A DNA stretch of 64,000 nt from Flavobacteria bacterium BAL38 (GCA_000169355.1 AAXX01000002.1:466653-530652), one strand, 5' to 3'; shown: positions 27,677-37,462, counted from the stretch's first letter. Program-made: numbers and translations. Notes: generated by a model not told the origin, from the letters alone.

Positions 27677-28684
27677 CTAAATAATATTCACTTCCGCTTC
27701 TATTGCAATTCCGAATTTTTCTAAAATCGTTTGTTGAATATTTCTCGAAAGCGCTACAATTTCAGCTCCAGTTGCGGTTCCGTAATTCACCAAAACCAAG
27801 GCTTGGTTTTTATGAACTCCAGCATCGCCAAAACGTTTTCCTTTAAAACCAGCTTGTTCAATTAACCAACCCGCAGGAACTTTTACTTCGGTTTCTGAAA
27901 CTACATAATGCGGCATTTCTGGGTGAAGTGCTTTTGCTTTTTCGTAAGCTTCTTTTTCGATGATAGGATTTTTAAAGAAACTTCCGCTATTACCTAATTC
28001 TTTCGGGTCAGGTAATTTGCTTTGACGAATGGCAATTACAGCGTTGCTAACGTCTTTTAACGTTGGGTTTTCAATTCCGTTTTGTTTTAATTCGGTTTCA
28101 ATGGCTCCGTAAGTGGTGGAAACTTTATGATTTCTCTTCGTTAATTTAAAACTGACAGAAGTTATGATGTATTGATTTTTTAATTCGTTTTTGAAAATAC
28201 TTTCACGATATTCGAATTTACATTGCGCATTGGTAAACGTTTCGATTTCTAATGTTTTCAGGTTTAAAGCTTCACAAGAAAACATAGTGTCTTTGATTTC
28301 TACTCCATAAGCTCCAATATTTTGAATTGGAGTTGTACCCACATTTCCTGGAATCAACGATAAATTCTCAATTCCGCCGAAATTTTGGTCAATGCACCAA
28401 AGTACAAATTCATGCCAGTTTTCACCAGCTTGTGCTTTTACAACTGCAAAATCATCGTTTTCTTCAACAATTTCTCTTCCCTTTAAATTTATGTGAACGA
28501 CTAATTTTTGAATATCCTGCGTTAAAAGCATATTGCTTCCACCACCTAAAATAAAAATATCGTCGTTTTCTGTTAACACTTCTTTTAATTCTGCAATCGA
28601 ACTTACCGAAACAAATTGTTTGGCTTTTGCTTCAATTCCGAAAGTGTTATAATTTTTTAAAGAGAAATTAGTTTGAATATTCAT
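27677..28684 (-). CDS. murB: UDP-N-acetylenolpyruvoylglucosamine reductase
   Basis: MurB reduces UDP-GlcNAc-enolpyruvate to UDP-MurNAc with NADPH and FAD. The 335-residue protein starts MNIQTNFSLKNYNTFG, has the FAD loop IFILGGGSNML, the LSLIPGNVGTTPIQNIGAYG segment (type I MurB), the catalytic serine in GNSGSFFKNP and the C-terminal glutamate in AIEAEVNII. The start at 28684 is chosen because the 22 codons upstream do not match the family. The stop codon overlaps the spacer word AACTTCCATCTCCCAACT. Confidence 0.95.
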   Translation of the reverse strand: MNIQTNFSLKNYNTFGIEAKAKQFVSVSSIAELKEVLTENDDIFILGGGSNMLLTQDIQKLVVHINLKGREIVEENDDFAVVKAQAGENWHEFVLWCIDQNFGGIENLSLIPGNVGTTPIQNIGAYGVEIKDTMFSCEALNLKTLEIETFTNAQCKFEYRESIFKNELKNQYIITSVSFKLTKRNHKVSTTYGAIETELKQNGIENPTLKDVSNAVIAIRQSKLPDPKELGNSGSFFKNPIIEKEAYEKAKALHPEMPHYVVSETEVKVPAGWLIEQAGFKGKRFGDAGVHKNQALVLVNYGTATGAEIVALSRNIQQTILEKFGIAIEAEVNII

Positions 28685-28855
28685 CGTGGAATAATTTTTT
28701 TCAAATGTAACGTATATAGTAGAAATTCCAAAAATAAACACAAATTTCAAGAATCAAATCTATCTTAACTATTTAAAGTAAAATGACTTTTTAAGAACAA
28801 AGAAGAACTAATGTGACTATTTATTTAAAAAACTTCCAGCTTCCATCATCCAGCA

Positions 28856-29935
28856 CTAAATGGAAAATATTTTATACGATTGATGGGTTTCTTTAATAAT
28901 CAACTCCGTACGTTTAGCATGCGTGTCCGAAATAAAAATTTGTCCAAAAACGGCATCATTCACCATAGTTACAATTTTTTGAACTCGGGTTTCATCTAAT
29001 TTATCAAAAATATCATCAAATAGTAAAATAGGTAATTCACCACTTTGTTTTTTCATGAATTCAAATTGGGCTAGTTTCAAGGCAATTAAAAAAGACTTCT
29101 GTTGGCCTTGTGATCCAAATTTCTTAATTGGGTACCCTTCAATTTCAAAAATTAAGTCGTCTTTATGAATTCCGGCACTAGTGTATTGAATAATTCGATC
29201 TTTTTGAAGTGATTCTTCTAAAAGTAGGAGTAAGTTTTTTTTAAATAATTGGCTTTCGTATTTTAAAGCCACTTTTTCGTTTCCACCCGAAATATTGGTG
29301 TGATGTTTTTCGAAAATTGGAATAAAATCGGAAAGAAACTGTTTTCTCTTCTCAAAAATTAATTGACCTGAATGACTTAGTTGTTCATTGTAGATAGAAA
29401 GGTTATCTGCATCAAAAGTTTGATTCAATGCAAAATACTTTAATAAGGCATTTCTTTGAGCTACTATTTTTTGATACTGAATTAGCAATTGCAAATACGA
29501 ATTGTCTAATGTAGCAATTACGCTATCAATAAATTTTCTTCTTGTTTCGCTTCCTTCAACAATTAAATCAGAATCAGATGGAGAGATAATTACTAGAGGA
29601 ATTAATCCTAAATGTTCAGAAAGTTTATCATATATCTTTCCATTTCTTTTAATGGTTTTTTTTTGTCCTTTTTTTAAACTACAAACAATTTTTTCTTCTT
29701 TATTGTTTTTTTCTAGTAAAGCGTCAATAACAAAAAACTCTTCACCATGTCGGATATTTTGAATAGCTAAAGGATTAAAATAACTTTTACCATATGCCAA
29801 ATGGTAAATTGCATCTAGGATATTCGTTTTTCCAACCCCGTTTTTACCTACAAAACAATTAATTTTAGCATCAAATTCAAATTCAATTTGTGCTAAATTC
29901 TTGTAATTAAGTAACGATAACTGTTTTAAAAACAC
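28856..29935 (-). CDS. recF: DNA replication and repair protein RecF
   Basis: The 359-residue SMC-like ATPase has Walker [15 protein letters not shown] near residue 30, the signature [17 protein letters not shown] and Walker [18 protein letters not shown]. RecF loads RecA with RecOR at gaps. A -7 box TACTTTTG on this strand (29985-29978) lies 43 bases before the start. It is divergent from the TPR gene. It is not next to dnaN or dnaA, which is normal in Bacteroidota. Confidence 0.95.
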   Translation of the reverse strand: MFLKQLSLLNYKNLAQIEFEFDAKINCFVGKNGVGKTNILDAIYHLAYGKSYFNPLAIQNIRHGEEFFVIDALLEKNNKEEKIVCSLKKGQKKTIKRNGKIYDKLSEHLGLIPLVIISPSDSDLIVEGSETRRKFIDSVIATLDNSYLQLLIQYQKIVAQRNALLKYFALNQTFDADNLSIYNEQLSHSGQLIFEKRKQFLSDFIPIFEKHHTNISGGNEKVALKYESQLFKKNLLLLLEESLQKDRIIQYTSAGIHKDDLIFEIEGYPIKKFGSQGQQKSFLIALKLAQFEFMKKQSGELPILLFDDIFDKLDETRVQKIVTMVNDAVFGQIFISDTHAKRTELIIKETHQSYKIFSI

Positions 29936-30070
29936 AATAAATAAGGGTTATTTTGTGGATAAAAATATGACTTTTTGCAAAAGTAAATTGAATTTGTTAA
30001 AAATATATACTAAAATGGTTTTTAATTTTAATAAAAATTATATTTTTGCACCTCATTAAATTTAAATTAA

Positions 30071-30850
30071 ATGGCAACATATAACAAAAGAGGTTACAAA
30101 GCTCCAAAACCAGAAGAGGCTAAAGTTGAAAATGAATTTGAAGAAGTAGTAGATGTTCAAGATAGTACTACAGCTGAGGTTTTTGATGCATTAGACGAAA
30201 AAGCTTCAAGAACTGAGGAGTGGGTAGCTAAAAATCAAAAAGTATTATTGGCTATTGTAGGTGCTATTGCTTTAGGAACTTTAGGATATTTATTATACAA
30301 TCGTTTTATTGTTGAACCAAAAGAAGAAAAAGCAGCTAACGAAATTTTTCAAGCACAACAATATTTTCAACAAGCGGTTGATGCTACAGAGAAAAACGAT
30401 TCATTATATAATTTAGCACTTAAAGGTGGTGAAGGTAAATTAGGATTTATTGGAGTTGCTGAGCAATATGCTGGAACATCAGCAGGAAACCTTGCAAATT
30501 ACCATGCAGGTATGGCTTATTTAAACTTAGGTGATTTTAAAAGTGCTATTACTTATTTAGAAAAATTTAAATCGAATGATGCCATTTTAAATCCTTTAGC
30601 ACTTGGTGCAATTGGAGATGCTTTAGCAGAAACAAATAAAATTGATGACGCTATTGTTTATTACAAAAAAGCGGCAGAAGCAAATAATAATGATTTTACT
30701 ACACCAAGATTTTTATTAAAAGCAGCTCAATTGTCTTTAGCAGCTGGTAAAAAAGCGGAAGCGCATGCATTATTTGTTGAGATTAAAGAAAAATTTGAAA
30801 CTTCTAAAGAAGGTTTAAATATTGATGCTTTCATTGCAATGACAGAATAA
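30071..30850 (+). CDS. Membrane-anchored TPR protein (YfgM/Wza-adjacent type)
   Basis: The 259-residue protein has a charged cytoplasmic N-terminus, a membrane helix at about residues 57-75 (VLLAIVGAIALGTLGYLLY) and three or more TPR units (NLANYHAGMAYLNLGDFKSA; ALGAIGDALAETNKIDDAIV). It resembles YfgM-like tetratricopeptide proteins that work with the Sec channel or its chaperones, which is an inference from layout only. A -7 box TATTTTTG (30041-30048) with a poor -33 lies upstream. ribH starts 2 bases after the stop, a pairing usual in Flavobacteria. Confidence 0.8.
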   Translation: MATYNKRGYKAPKPEEAKVENEFEEVVDVQDSTTAEVFDALDEKASRTEEWVAKNQKVLLAIVGAIALGTLGYLLYNRFIVEPKEEKAANEIFQAQQYFQQAVDATEKNDSLYNLALKGGEGKLGFIGVAEQYAGTSAGNLANYHAGMAYLNLGDFKSAITYLEKFKSNDAILNPLALGAIGDALAETNKIDDAIVYYKKAAEANNNDFTTPRFLLKAAQLSLAAGKKAEAHALFVEIKEKFETSKEGLNIDAFIAMTE

Positions 30851-30852
30851 TA

Positions 30853-31341
30853 ATGGCAACAGAAAATAAAAATTTATCCAATTACGATAAAAACACAATC
30901 CCAAACGCGAAAGATTTTCGGTTTGGGATTGTTGTTTCTGAATGGAATGAGCAAGTAACAGAAGGTTTATATAATGGGGCATTTTCTGCATTAACCGATT
31001 GTGGGGCATTGCCAGAAAATATAATCCGTTGGAATGTGCCAGGAAGTTTCGAATTGATTTTTGGTGCTAGACAAATGCATGAAAAACAAGAAGTAGATGC
31101 TGTAATTGTTATTGGTTGTGTAATTAAGGGTGAAACCATGCATTTCGAGTTTGTTTGTGAAGGTGTAACGCAAGGAATGAAAGATTTAAATCTTTTGTAT
31201 GATGTGCCAACCATCTTTTGTTTGTTAACAGATAATAACATGCAACAATCTATTGATAGAAGCGGTGGAAAACATGGAAATAAAGGTGTTGAAGCAGCAA
31301 TTGCAGCTATTAAAATGGTAGATTTAAACAGAAAATCATAA
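30853..31341 (+). CDS. ribH: 6,7-dimethyl-8-ribityllumazine synthase
   Basis: RibH condenses 5-amino-6-ribitylaminouracil with dihydroxybutanone phosphate in riboflavin synthesis. The 162-residue protein has RFGIVVSEWNEQVTEGL, PGSFELIFGARQM, VIVIGCVIKGETMHFEFVCE and LTDNNMQQSIDRSGGKHGNK, with the catalytic histidine in GETMHFEF. It follows the TPR gene by 2 bases and ends with a terminator at 31365. Confidence 0.97.
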   Translation: MATENKNLSNYDKNTIPNAKDFRFGIVVSEWNEQVTEGLYNGAFSALTDCGALPENIIRWNVPGSFELIFGARQMHEKQEVDAVIVIGCVIKGETMHFEFVCEGVTQGMKDLNLLYDVPTIFCLLTDNNMQQSIDRSGGKHGNKGVEAAIAAIKMVDLNRKS

Positions 31342-31364
31342 TTTTTTTAAAATATTAGATATTT

Positions 31365-31388
31365 AATCCCGCTTATGGCGGGATTTTT
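31365..31388 (+). terminator. Intrinsic terminator after ribH
   Basis: ATCCCGC (31366-31372) pairs perfectly with GCGGGAT (31378-31384) over a 5-base loop, then five T's. Confidence 0.9.
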
Positions 31389-31450
31389 GTTAACAAATAA
31401 TTAGAAGTATAAAGTTTTTAATTTGTTAAATTTGAAAAAAATAGCGCAGT

Positions 31451-31750
31451 ATGTTTAAGTTTGGTCGCGGTGGTCTAAAATTACCACAAAACAAGAAGTT
31501 TAATTATACGCCTCGTCATTACCAAGGTAAAGAGGTAAACAATCCTTTTGATTTTGATTCTTCTATACGTAGAGATAGAGAGACAGTTAATTATAACGAT
31601 TTTCGTGCTCATTGGAGTGAAGCTAGAACAAATAGTCGCCATAGAGGAAACCGAAATTTTAATATGAGAATATTAATAATTGTCTTATTGTTATTAATGG
31701 TTTTTATGTACGTAATTGATTTTGATTTGTCTATTTTTAGAAGAAAATAA
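31451..31750 (+). CDS. Small C-terminally anchored membrane protein
   Basis: The 99-residue protein starts MFKFGRGGLKLPQNKKFNYT and has a long positively charged, aromatic-rich N-terminal part, then one membrane helix near the C-terminus (LIIVLLLLMVFMYVIDF). This is a tail-anchored, N-in topology. It is a conserved Flavobacterial hypothetical often found near ribH and mutL; no function is known. The -7-like box TAAATTTG (31427-31434) lies 17 bases before the start, so it may have its own promoter and share a transcript with the Crp/Fnr gene 12 bases downstream. Confidence 0.72.
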   Translation: MFKFGRGGLKLPQNKKFNYTPRHYQGKEVNNPFDFDSSIRRDRETVNYNDFRAHWSEARTNSRHRGNRNFNMRILIIVLLLLMVFMYVIDFDLSIFRRK

Positions 31751-31762
31751 CAGAAGAATTAT

Positions 31763-32431
31763 ATGAATAACTCCATTTGGTTTTTTGATAATATTGATGT
31801 GTTTCAAATTCTTTGTCCACATAAATTTAAAGAGTTTGAAAAAGACCACAGTTTTAATTTCTTTAAAAAAGGTGATTATATCTATTTTGAAGATGATTTA
31901 GCGAATAAAGTTTTTTTAGTTAATTCGGGTAAAATTAAAATTGGATATCTTACTGAAGACGGAGAAGAAATAATAACTTCGATTTTATCTAAAGGTCAAA
32001 TCTTTGGAGAAAAAGCAATTCTTGGAGAAGAAAAAAGGAACGAATTTGCTCAGGCATTAGATAATGAAGTTTCATTATGTGTGGTTTCTTTAGATATGAT
32101 GTATGAGTTACTTAGAAAAAATACCGAGTTTAGCATATCAATCTATAAATTCATAGGTTACCGATTTAAAAAATTAGAGCGAAGGTTACAGATTATGCTT
32201 TTCAAAGATGCAAAAACTAGATTGTTAGAATTTTTGAAAGAACTTTCTGAAGAGCACGGATTTAAGAATGCGGTTTCTGGTGATACCGTAATTAAACATC
32301 CATTTACTCAAAAAGAAATTGCATCATTAATTGGTTTATCTCGCCCAACATTAAATATTTTAATAAATGAATTGCAAAATGATAAAGTGTTATCGTTTGA
32401 ACGAAAGCAAATCATTTTGTTTAAAAAATAG
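31763..32431 (+). CDS. Crp/Fnr-family transcriptional regulator
   Basis: The 222-residue protein has a cyclic-nucleotide-binding-type beta barrel (GDYIYFEDDLANKVFLVNSG; GQIFGEKAILGEE), a dimer helix and a C-terminal helix-turn-helix (FTQKEIASLIGLSRPTLNIL). The ligand is unknown; there are no FNR-type cysteines for an iron-sulfur cluster. The 32437-32465 inverted repeat (ATGGTTTTTT / AAAAAACCAT) just after the stop probably terminates it. Confidence 0.9.
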   Translation: MNNSIWFFDNIDVFQILCPHKFKEFEKDHSFNFFKKGDYIYFEDDLANKVFLVNSGKIKIGYLTEDGEEIITSILSKGQIFGEKAILGEEKRNEFAQALDNEVSLCVVSLDMMYELLRKNTEFSISIYKFIGYRFKKLERRLQIMLFKDAKTRLLEFLKELSEEHGFKNAVSGDTVIKHPFTQKEIASLIGLSRPTLNILINELQNDKVLSFERKQIILFKK

Positions 32432-32512
32432 CTACGATGGTTTTTTAAACTATAGAAAAAACCATATAATTTCTTTATTTTTGCAAATCACTCAATACAC
32501 ATTCAAACATTA

Positions 32513-34366
32513 ATGGCTGCAAGTATAATTCAACTTTTACCGGATCATGTTGCTAATCAAATAGCTGCTGGAGAGGTTGTTCAAAGACCGGCTTCGGTAG
32601 TAAAAGAATTACTTGAAAATGCAGTTGATGCAAAGGCTTCTGATATTAAATTAATTGTAAAAGAAGCCGGAAAAACCTTAGTTCAAGTCATTGACAACGG
32701 TTTAGGAATGAATACAACCGATGCTCGTTTGTGTTTCGAGCGTCATGCAACGTCTAAAATTCGACAAGCAGAAGATTTATTTGATTTGCATACAAAAGGG
32801 TTTCGTGGAGAAGCATTGGCTTCTATTGCTGCAATTGCGCATGTGGAAATGAAAACCAAACAAGATCAGGAAGAATTAGGAAATCATATTGTTATTGAAG
32901 GCAGTAAGTTGGTTAAGCAAGAAGTGGCGGTTTTGCCAAAAGGAACTTCTTTTGCAGTTAAGAATTTGTTTTTTAATATTCCAGCCCGAAGAAATTTCCT
33001 AAAATCGGAAACGGTTGAATTTCGTCATGTAATGGATGAATTTCAGCGAGTGGCTATGGCACATCCGTCGATTTCATTTACGTTGATTCATAATGGAAGT
33101 GAATTATACAATTTGCCAAGTTCAAATTATCGTCAGAGAATCGTAAATATTTTTGGAGGAAAAACCAATGAAAAATTAGTTCCTGTTACCGAAGATACCG
33201 ATTTAATTACCATTTCTGGATTTGTAGGAAAGCCTGAATTTGCTAAAAAGAGTAGAGGAGAACAGTTTTTCTTTGTAAACGATCGATACATTAAAAGTGC
33301 CTATTTGCATCATGCGATTATGAATGCGTATGAAGGTTTGCTAAAAGAAGGCAATCAACCAAGTTATTTCTTGTATTTACAAGTGCCACCTCACACAATT
33401 GATATCAATATTCATCCAACTAAAACTGAAATTAAGTTTGATGATGAGCATTCCTTATATGCGATTTTGCGTTCGGCTGTAAAACACAGTTTAGGACAAT
33501 TTAACGTAGCGCCAGTTTTAGATTTTGAACGCGATGCTAATTTAGATACTCCGTATCAGTATAAAAATAAAGATGCCGATTTTCCTACCATTCAAGTGGA
33601 TTCTAATTTTAATCCGTTTGCCAATGAAAAACCGACTAAATCACTTTCTTCATTTGGGAGTTATAAAAAAGAAACGAATACGGCTAATTGGGAGAGTTTG
33701 TACGTTGGTTTAAAGCAAGATACGCAAGAATTAGATACTTTTAGTTTTGAAACAGAAGAAGTAACAAGTAAATTATTTGATGATGAACTTGAAGAAAAAG
33801 TGCCCACTTCAACCTATCAAATTCATAAAAAATACATTGTTAGTGCTATAAAATCGGGCATGTTGGTTATCGATCAAGGAAGAGCGCATCAACGCATTTT
33901 ATACGAACAATTTTTAACAAATATTACCGTAAATAAAGCTTCTAGCCAGCAATTGTTATTTCCTTTAGAGTTATATTTTTCTTCAGATGAAATGATTTTA
34001 CTTAAAGAATTACAACCCGTTTTAGAAAATACTGGATTTGTATTTGATGCTTTTAATTCGGATTCATTACAAATATCAGGTTTGCCAATTGCAATGGCTG
34101 AAAGCGAAGTTTCAATTGTAATTGAAGAATTAATTAATAATTTACAAAATGAGATTCCCGAAAGTAGTTTTTCACAAAGCGATAGTATTGCCAAATCGAT
34201 GGCAAAGAGTATGGCGGTAAAAACAGGAACTTATTTAACAGTAAAAGAACAAGAGAATTTAGTGAATTCGCTATTTGCGTGTAAAGATCCTAATGTTTCA
34301 CCTTTTCAAAAACCAACCTTCATTACCTTAACGGTAGAAGATTTAGATAAAAGATTTGCTCTATGA
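32513..34366 (+). CDS. mutL: DNA mismatch repair protein MutL
   Basis: The 617-residue protein has the GHKL ATPase motifs IAAGEVVQRPASVVKELLEN, VIDNGLGMN, HATSKI and GFRGEALASI in the first 110 residues, the transducer domain to about residue 330, a variable linker, and a C-terminal dimerisation domain. I did not see the DQHAxxERIxYE endonuclease-type motif in full; the C-terminal segment reads DQGRAHQRILYEQFL, so the glutamate-rich metal site is altered. The -7 box TATTTTTG (32476-32483) lies 29 bases upstream. The rhomboid gene overlaps the stop by ATGA. Confidence 0.95.
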   Translation: MAASIIQLLPDHVANQIAAGEVVQRPASVVKELLENAVDAKASDIKLIVKEAGKTLVQVIDNGLGMNTTDARLCFERHATSKIRQAEDLFDLHTKGFRGEALASIAAIAHVEMKTKQDQEELGNHIVIEGSKLVKQEVAVLPKGTSFAVKNLFFNIPARRNFLKSETVEFRHVMDEFQRVAMAHPSISFTLIHNGSELYNLPSSNYRQRIVNIFGGKTNEKLVPVTEDTDLITISGFVGKPEFAKKSRGEQFFFVNDRYIKSAYLHHAIMNAYEGLLKEGNQPSYFLYLQVPPHTIDINIHPTKTEIKFDDEHSLYAILRSAVKHSLGQFNVAPVLDFERDANLDTPYQYKNKDADFPTIQVDSNFNPFANEKPTKSLSSFGSYKKETNTANWESLYVGLKQDTQELDTFSFETEEVTSKLFDDELEEKVPTSTYQIHKKYIVSAIKSGMLVIDQGRAHQRILYEQFLTNITVNKASSQQLLFPLELYFSSDEMILLKELQPVLENTGFVFDAFNSDSLQISGLPIAMAESEVSIVIEELINNLQNEIPESSFSQSDSIAKSMAKSMAVKTGTYLTVKEQENLVNSLFACKDPNVSPFQKPTFITLTVEDLDKRFAL

Positions 34367-35121
34367 TGAATAATATGACCGATACCGTAAAACAACTTTT
34401 AATTATAAATATTTTATTTTTTATAGGAAGTTATTTTGTGCCTCAAGCTAATGAATTATTGTCGTTGCATTATTTTGAAAGCGATGGTTTTAAATTTTGG
34501 CAACCTATTACGCACATGTTCATGCATTCAAAATATAGTTTGATGCATATTTTCTTTAATATGTTTGCTTTGGTTTCCTTTGGAAGTACATTAGAAAAAA
34601 TGTGGGGTCCAAAAAAATTCTTGTTTTTTTATTTTTCTTGTGGAATTGGTGCGGCTTTAATTCATTCCGGAGTTAATTATTATTACTTTCATGATGGATT
34701 AAATAGACTTGTTGAAAATGGATTTAATAAGGTTGAAATAATGGAGGTGCTGAATCAAGGGAAATTTATGACTTCATGGAAAGAAGTCTTGCCAACTTCT
34801 GTTTTTGAAAATATGATTGGAGCTTTAACCCCTACTGTTGGTGCTTCTGGAGCTATTTACGGATTATTAGCAGCTTTTGCGTTTATGTTTCCAAATGCAG
34901 AATTAGCCTTGATGTTTATTCCTGTTCCAATTAAAGCGAAGTACTTTGTACCTATTTGGATTTTGCTTTTTGATGTTTCGTATGGAATTATTGGCGGTTA
35001 TCTAGGTTATACAAATAGTGGGATAGCCCATTTTGCTCACGTAGGAGGAGCATTAATTGGATTTATTATGATGTGGTTTTGGAAAAAAAATCAGTTTGAT
35101 AAAAACCGTTGGGATAGATAA
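34363..35121 (+). CDS. Rhomboid family intramembrane serine protease (first of two)
   Basis: The 252-residue six-helix protein has the catalytic serine in TVGASGAIYGLLAAF (near residue 159) and the histidine in AHFAHVGGALIGFIM, the rhomboid dyad. The N-terminal HMFMHSKYSLMHIFFNMFAL contains the conserved loop-1 histidines. It shares an ATGA stop-start overlap with mutL. It cleaves membrane protein substrates within the bilayer; substrates are unknown. Confidence 0.93.
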   Translation: MMNNMTDTVKQLLIINILFFIGSYFVPQANELLSLHYFESDGFKFWQPITHMFMHSKYSLMHIFFNMFALVSFGSTLEKMWGPKKFLFFYFSCGIGAALIHSGVNYYYFHDGLNRLVENGFNKVEIMEVLNQGKFMTSWKEVLPTSVFENMIGALTPTVGASGAIYGLLAAFAFMFPNAELALMFIPVPIKAKYFVPIWILLFDVSYGIIGGYLGYTNSGIAHFAHVGGALIGFIMMWFWKKNQFDKNRWDR

Positions 35122-35154
35122 GAGTATTCAGTGTTTAGAAATCAGTTCTCAGTT

Positions 35155-35180
35155 TGTCATGCTGAACTCGTTTCAGTATC
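35155..35180. repeat. Word-like repeat TGTCATGCTGAA..TTCAG..TC
   Basis: This 26-base phrase, with CTGAA (35162-35166) inverted as TTCAG (35172-35176), belongs to a spacer repeat that is very common in Bacteroidota genomes. The 149-base gap also holds GAACTTGAACTTGAATTTGA-type tandem words just before the next gene. Confidence 0.55.
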
Positions 35181-35270
35181 TTTTTTAGATTTTATTATTA
35201 CACAGGTATATACAGAGACGTTTTAATCTCTTGAGTTTTGAACTTGAACTTGAATTTGAAAATTTAATAT

Positions 35271-36128
35271 ATGAATATTTTAGACGATTTAAGACTACAA
35301 TATAAAACAGGCGGAATGACTCAAAAGTTAATCTTTTGGAATATTGGTTTCTTTTTGTTGTCTTTGGTGTTTTTTTATAGTTTTTCAACTGGAATTTTTA
35401 GTTTTCCAAGTTGGATTGCTTTGTCGTCTAATGCAACTACTTTCTTATTGAATCCTTGGACATTAATTACATTTAATTTTTTTCATGTTGGTTTTTTGCA
35501 TTTAGTTTTTAATTTAATGGTTTTGCATTTTTCTGGAAGATTGTTTTCAACATATTTTACAGATAAACAATTGTTAGGTGTTTATGTTTTAGGCGGTATT
35601 TTTTCTGGAATTACTTTTGTCTTAACTTATTTTGTTTTTGGAAAGTCTTCATTATTATTAGGTGCTAGCGGTGCTATTATGGCTATTTTGATTGCTACTG
35701 CAACTTATGCTCCTTTTATGCTATTACGAATGCCATTAATTGGTATAGTGAAATTATGGCATGTTGCATTTGTAATTCTTTTAATCGACTTAATTCAGTT
35801 GCCTTTAGCAAACACAGGAGGTCATTTAGCTCATTTAGGAGGCGCTTTTTTCGGATTTATTCACATTAAATTATTAAAAAAAGGTACTGATATTACAAAG
35901 ACTTTTTCTGCATTATTAGATGCTTTTGCAAATCTTTTCAAACCTAAAAAGAAGACGCCATTTAAAAAAGTGCATCGAAATACAACAAAAAATAATGTAA
36001 ATTCGTATCAAAAAGAAAAAGATATTACACAAAGACAAATTGATGAAATTTTAGATAAAATCAGTAAATCGGGTTATGATAGTTTAACAAAAGAAGAAAA
36101 AGAATTTCTATTTAAAGCAGGAAAGTAA
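35271..36128 (+). CDS. Rhomboid family intramembrane serine protease (second), DUF6576-type tail
   Basis: The 285-residue protein has LLGASGAIMAILIATATYAP with the catalytic serine and GGHLAHLGGAFFGFIHIK with the histidine. After the membrane domain (to about residue 205) comes a basic, helical cytoplasmic tail (RQIDEILDKISKSGYDSLTK) that Flavobacterial paralogues share. The tandem with the preceding rhomboid is conserved in the lineage. The EEP-family gene begins 1 base after its stop. Confidence 0.92.
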   Translation: MNILDDLRLQYKTGGMTQKLIFWNIGFFLLSLVFFYSFSTGIFSFPSWIALSSNATTFLLNPWTLITFNFFHVGFLHLVFNLMVLHFSGRLFSTYFTDKQLLGVYVLGGIFSGITFVLTYFVFGKSSLLLGASGAIMAILIATATYAPFMLLRMPLIGIVKLWHVAFVILLIDLIQLPLANTGGHLAHLGGAFFGFIHIKLLKKGTDITKTFSALLDAFANLFKPKKKTPFKKVHRNTTKNNVNSYQKEKDITQRQIDEILDKISKSGYDSLTKEEKEFLFKAGK

Positions 36129-36129
36129 T

Positions 36130-37159
36130 ATGCGTAAACAAACTTGGTTGAGCAAAATAATGTTGTTTTTTAATATAGTACTTACTGTATTAACCTTTCT
36201 TGCTTATTCATTGCCGTTTTTAGCGCCAAAAGCATTTCCTTTTTTAAGTGTACTTACTTTACTATTGCCGTTTTTTCTAATGCTCAATTTTTTCTTTTTT
36301 GTATATTGGTTGCTTCAATTAAAACGATATGTTTTGATTTCGGGCATTGTATTATTGTTTGGAATTACATTTATTAATCGTTTTTATAAGTTTTCTGAAA
36401 CCAATTTACCAAAAGAAGATTCCGATTTTACTTTGATGAGTTACAATGTTCGTTTGTTTAATTTATATGGTTGGTTGCCAAAAGATGATGTTCCAGATCA
36501 AATTTTAAAATTGATTCAAGAAAAAAAACCAAATATTTTATGTTTACAAGAATTTTCTCCAAATGATGCTGTAAATGCATCAGATTACAAGTATAGTTAT
36601 GAAAAACTTTATGGCGGAAAAAATAAATACGGACAAGCAATTTACTCTAATTATAAGATTATAAATAAAGGTGAAATTAATTTTCCAAACTCTAGTAATA
36701 ACGTAATTTTTGCAGATATTGTAAAAGAAAAAGACACACTAAGAGTATACAGTATGCATTTACAATCAATAAAAATTAGCACCGATATTGAAGATAAAAT
36801 TGATGAGGCTAAATCTAAATTTATATATAGAAGATTGAGTAAAGCGTTTACAGAGCAACAAGCTCAGCTGAATAATTAAAAAAAATTATGATACTTGTTC
36901 TTTTCCTAAAATTATTTGTGGTGATTTAAATAATAGTGCATTTTCATATGTGTATAGAACCATAAAAGGAGATATGGTTGATGCTTTTGAAGAAGCGGGT
37001 TCTGGTTTTGGAAAATCATATAATTTTAAATATTATCCTGCACGAATAGATTATATTTTGGTAGAAAACACAATTAAAGTTAAGCAGTATAAATCTTTAG
37101 ATACTTTTTTTCAAAGTGATCATTTTCCTCAAATTGCTAGATTTTCAATTTCAAACTAG
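36130..37159 (+). pseudogene. Endonuclease/exonuclease/phosphatase family protein, frameshifted
   Basis: The first part (36130-36879, 249 residues) has three N-terminal membrane helices and the EEP start LMSYNVRLFN, ILCLQEFSPND and VYSMHLQS. It stops at TAA 36877-36879. The missing C-terminal part continues in the +1 frame: KNYDTCSFPKIICGDLNNS (from about 36881), RIDYILV and the catalytic SDHFPQIARF, ending at 37159. All catalytic motifs are present across the break, which falls next to an eight-A run (36878-36885). One extra base in AATAATTAAA would explain it; a sequencing error, a recent mutation or programmed frameshifting cannot be separated here. Confidence 0.85.
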
Positions 37160-37246
37160 TTATTTTTTTTGTTTCAACGATTTTTTTTGTTTTATATCGA
37201 TTTAATCATTGATTGTTAACTTTTTTTATTTAATTATTATAATTAT

Positions 37247-37451
37247 GTACAATCAAATAAAATTTATATGAATTCAGGAATTGAATCTATTTCTTCTTTT
37301 GAAGTTTAATATTTTAGGAAGGCTTTTAATTAGTGATTCAAAAGTGTCAAGTAATCAAGTAATTGTTGAATTGAAAAAATCAAACCAACCATTAGTAGTA
37401 AAAGTAAAATTCCAAAACAATCAGGTTGTAACTAAGAAGATAATTCATTAA
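37247..37451 (+). pseudogene. Orphan T9SS C-terminal sorting-domain remnant, frameshifted
   Basis: In one frame 37247-37306 reads VQSNKIYMNSGIESISSFEV and then a stop. One base further on, 37308-37451 reads NILGRLLISDSKVSSNQVIV and ends NNQVVTKKIIH before TAA. Joined, they give the V(Y)NxLGR ... VKV..QNNQVVTKKII pattern of type IX secretion C-terminal signals. A two-base deletion (TA of TATAAT) would explain the break. No large secreted protein gene lies upstream, so this looks like the stub of a deleted surface or secreted protein gene. Confidence 0.75.
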
Positions 37452-37462
37452 TATATTTAAAT

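Noticed and set aside
37160..37246. T-rich stretch after the EEP gene as a terminator
   Set aside because: It has T-runs but no stem of useful length before them.
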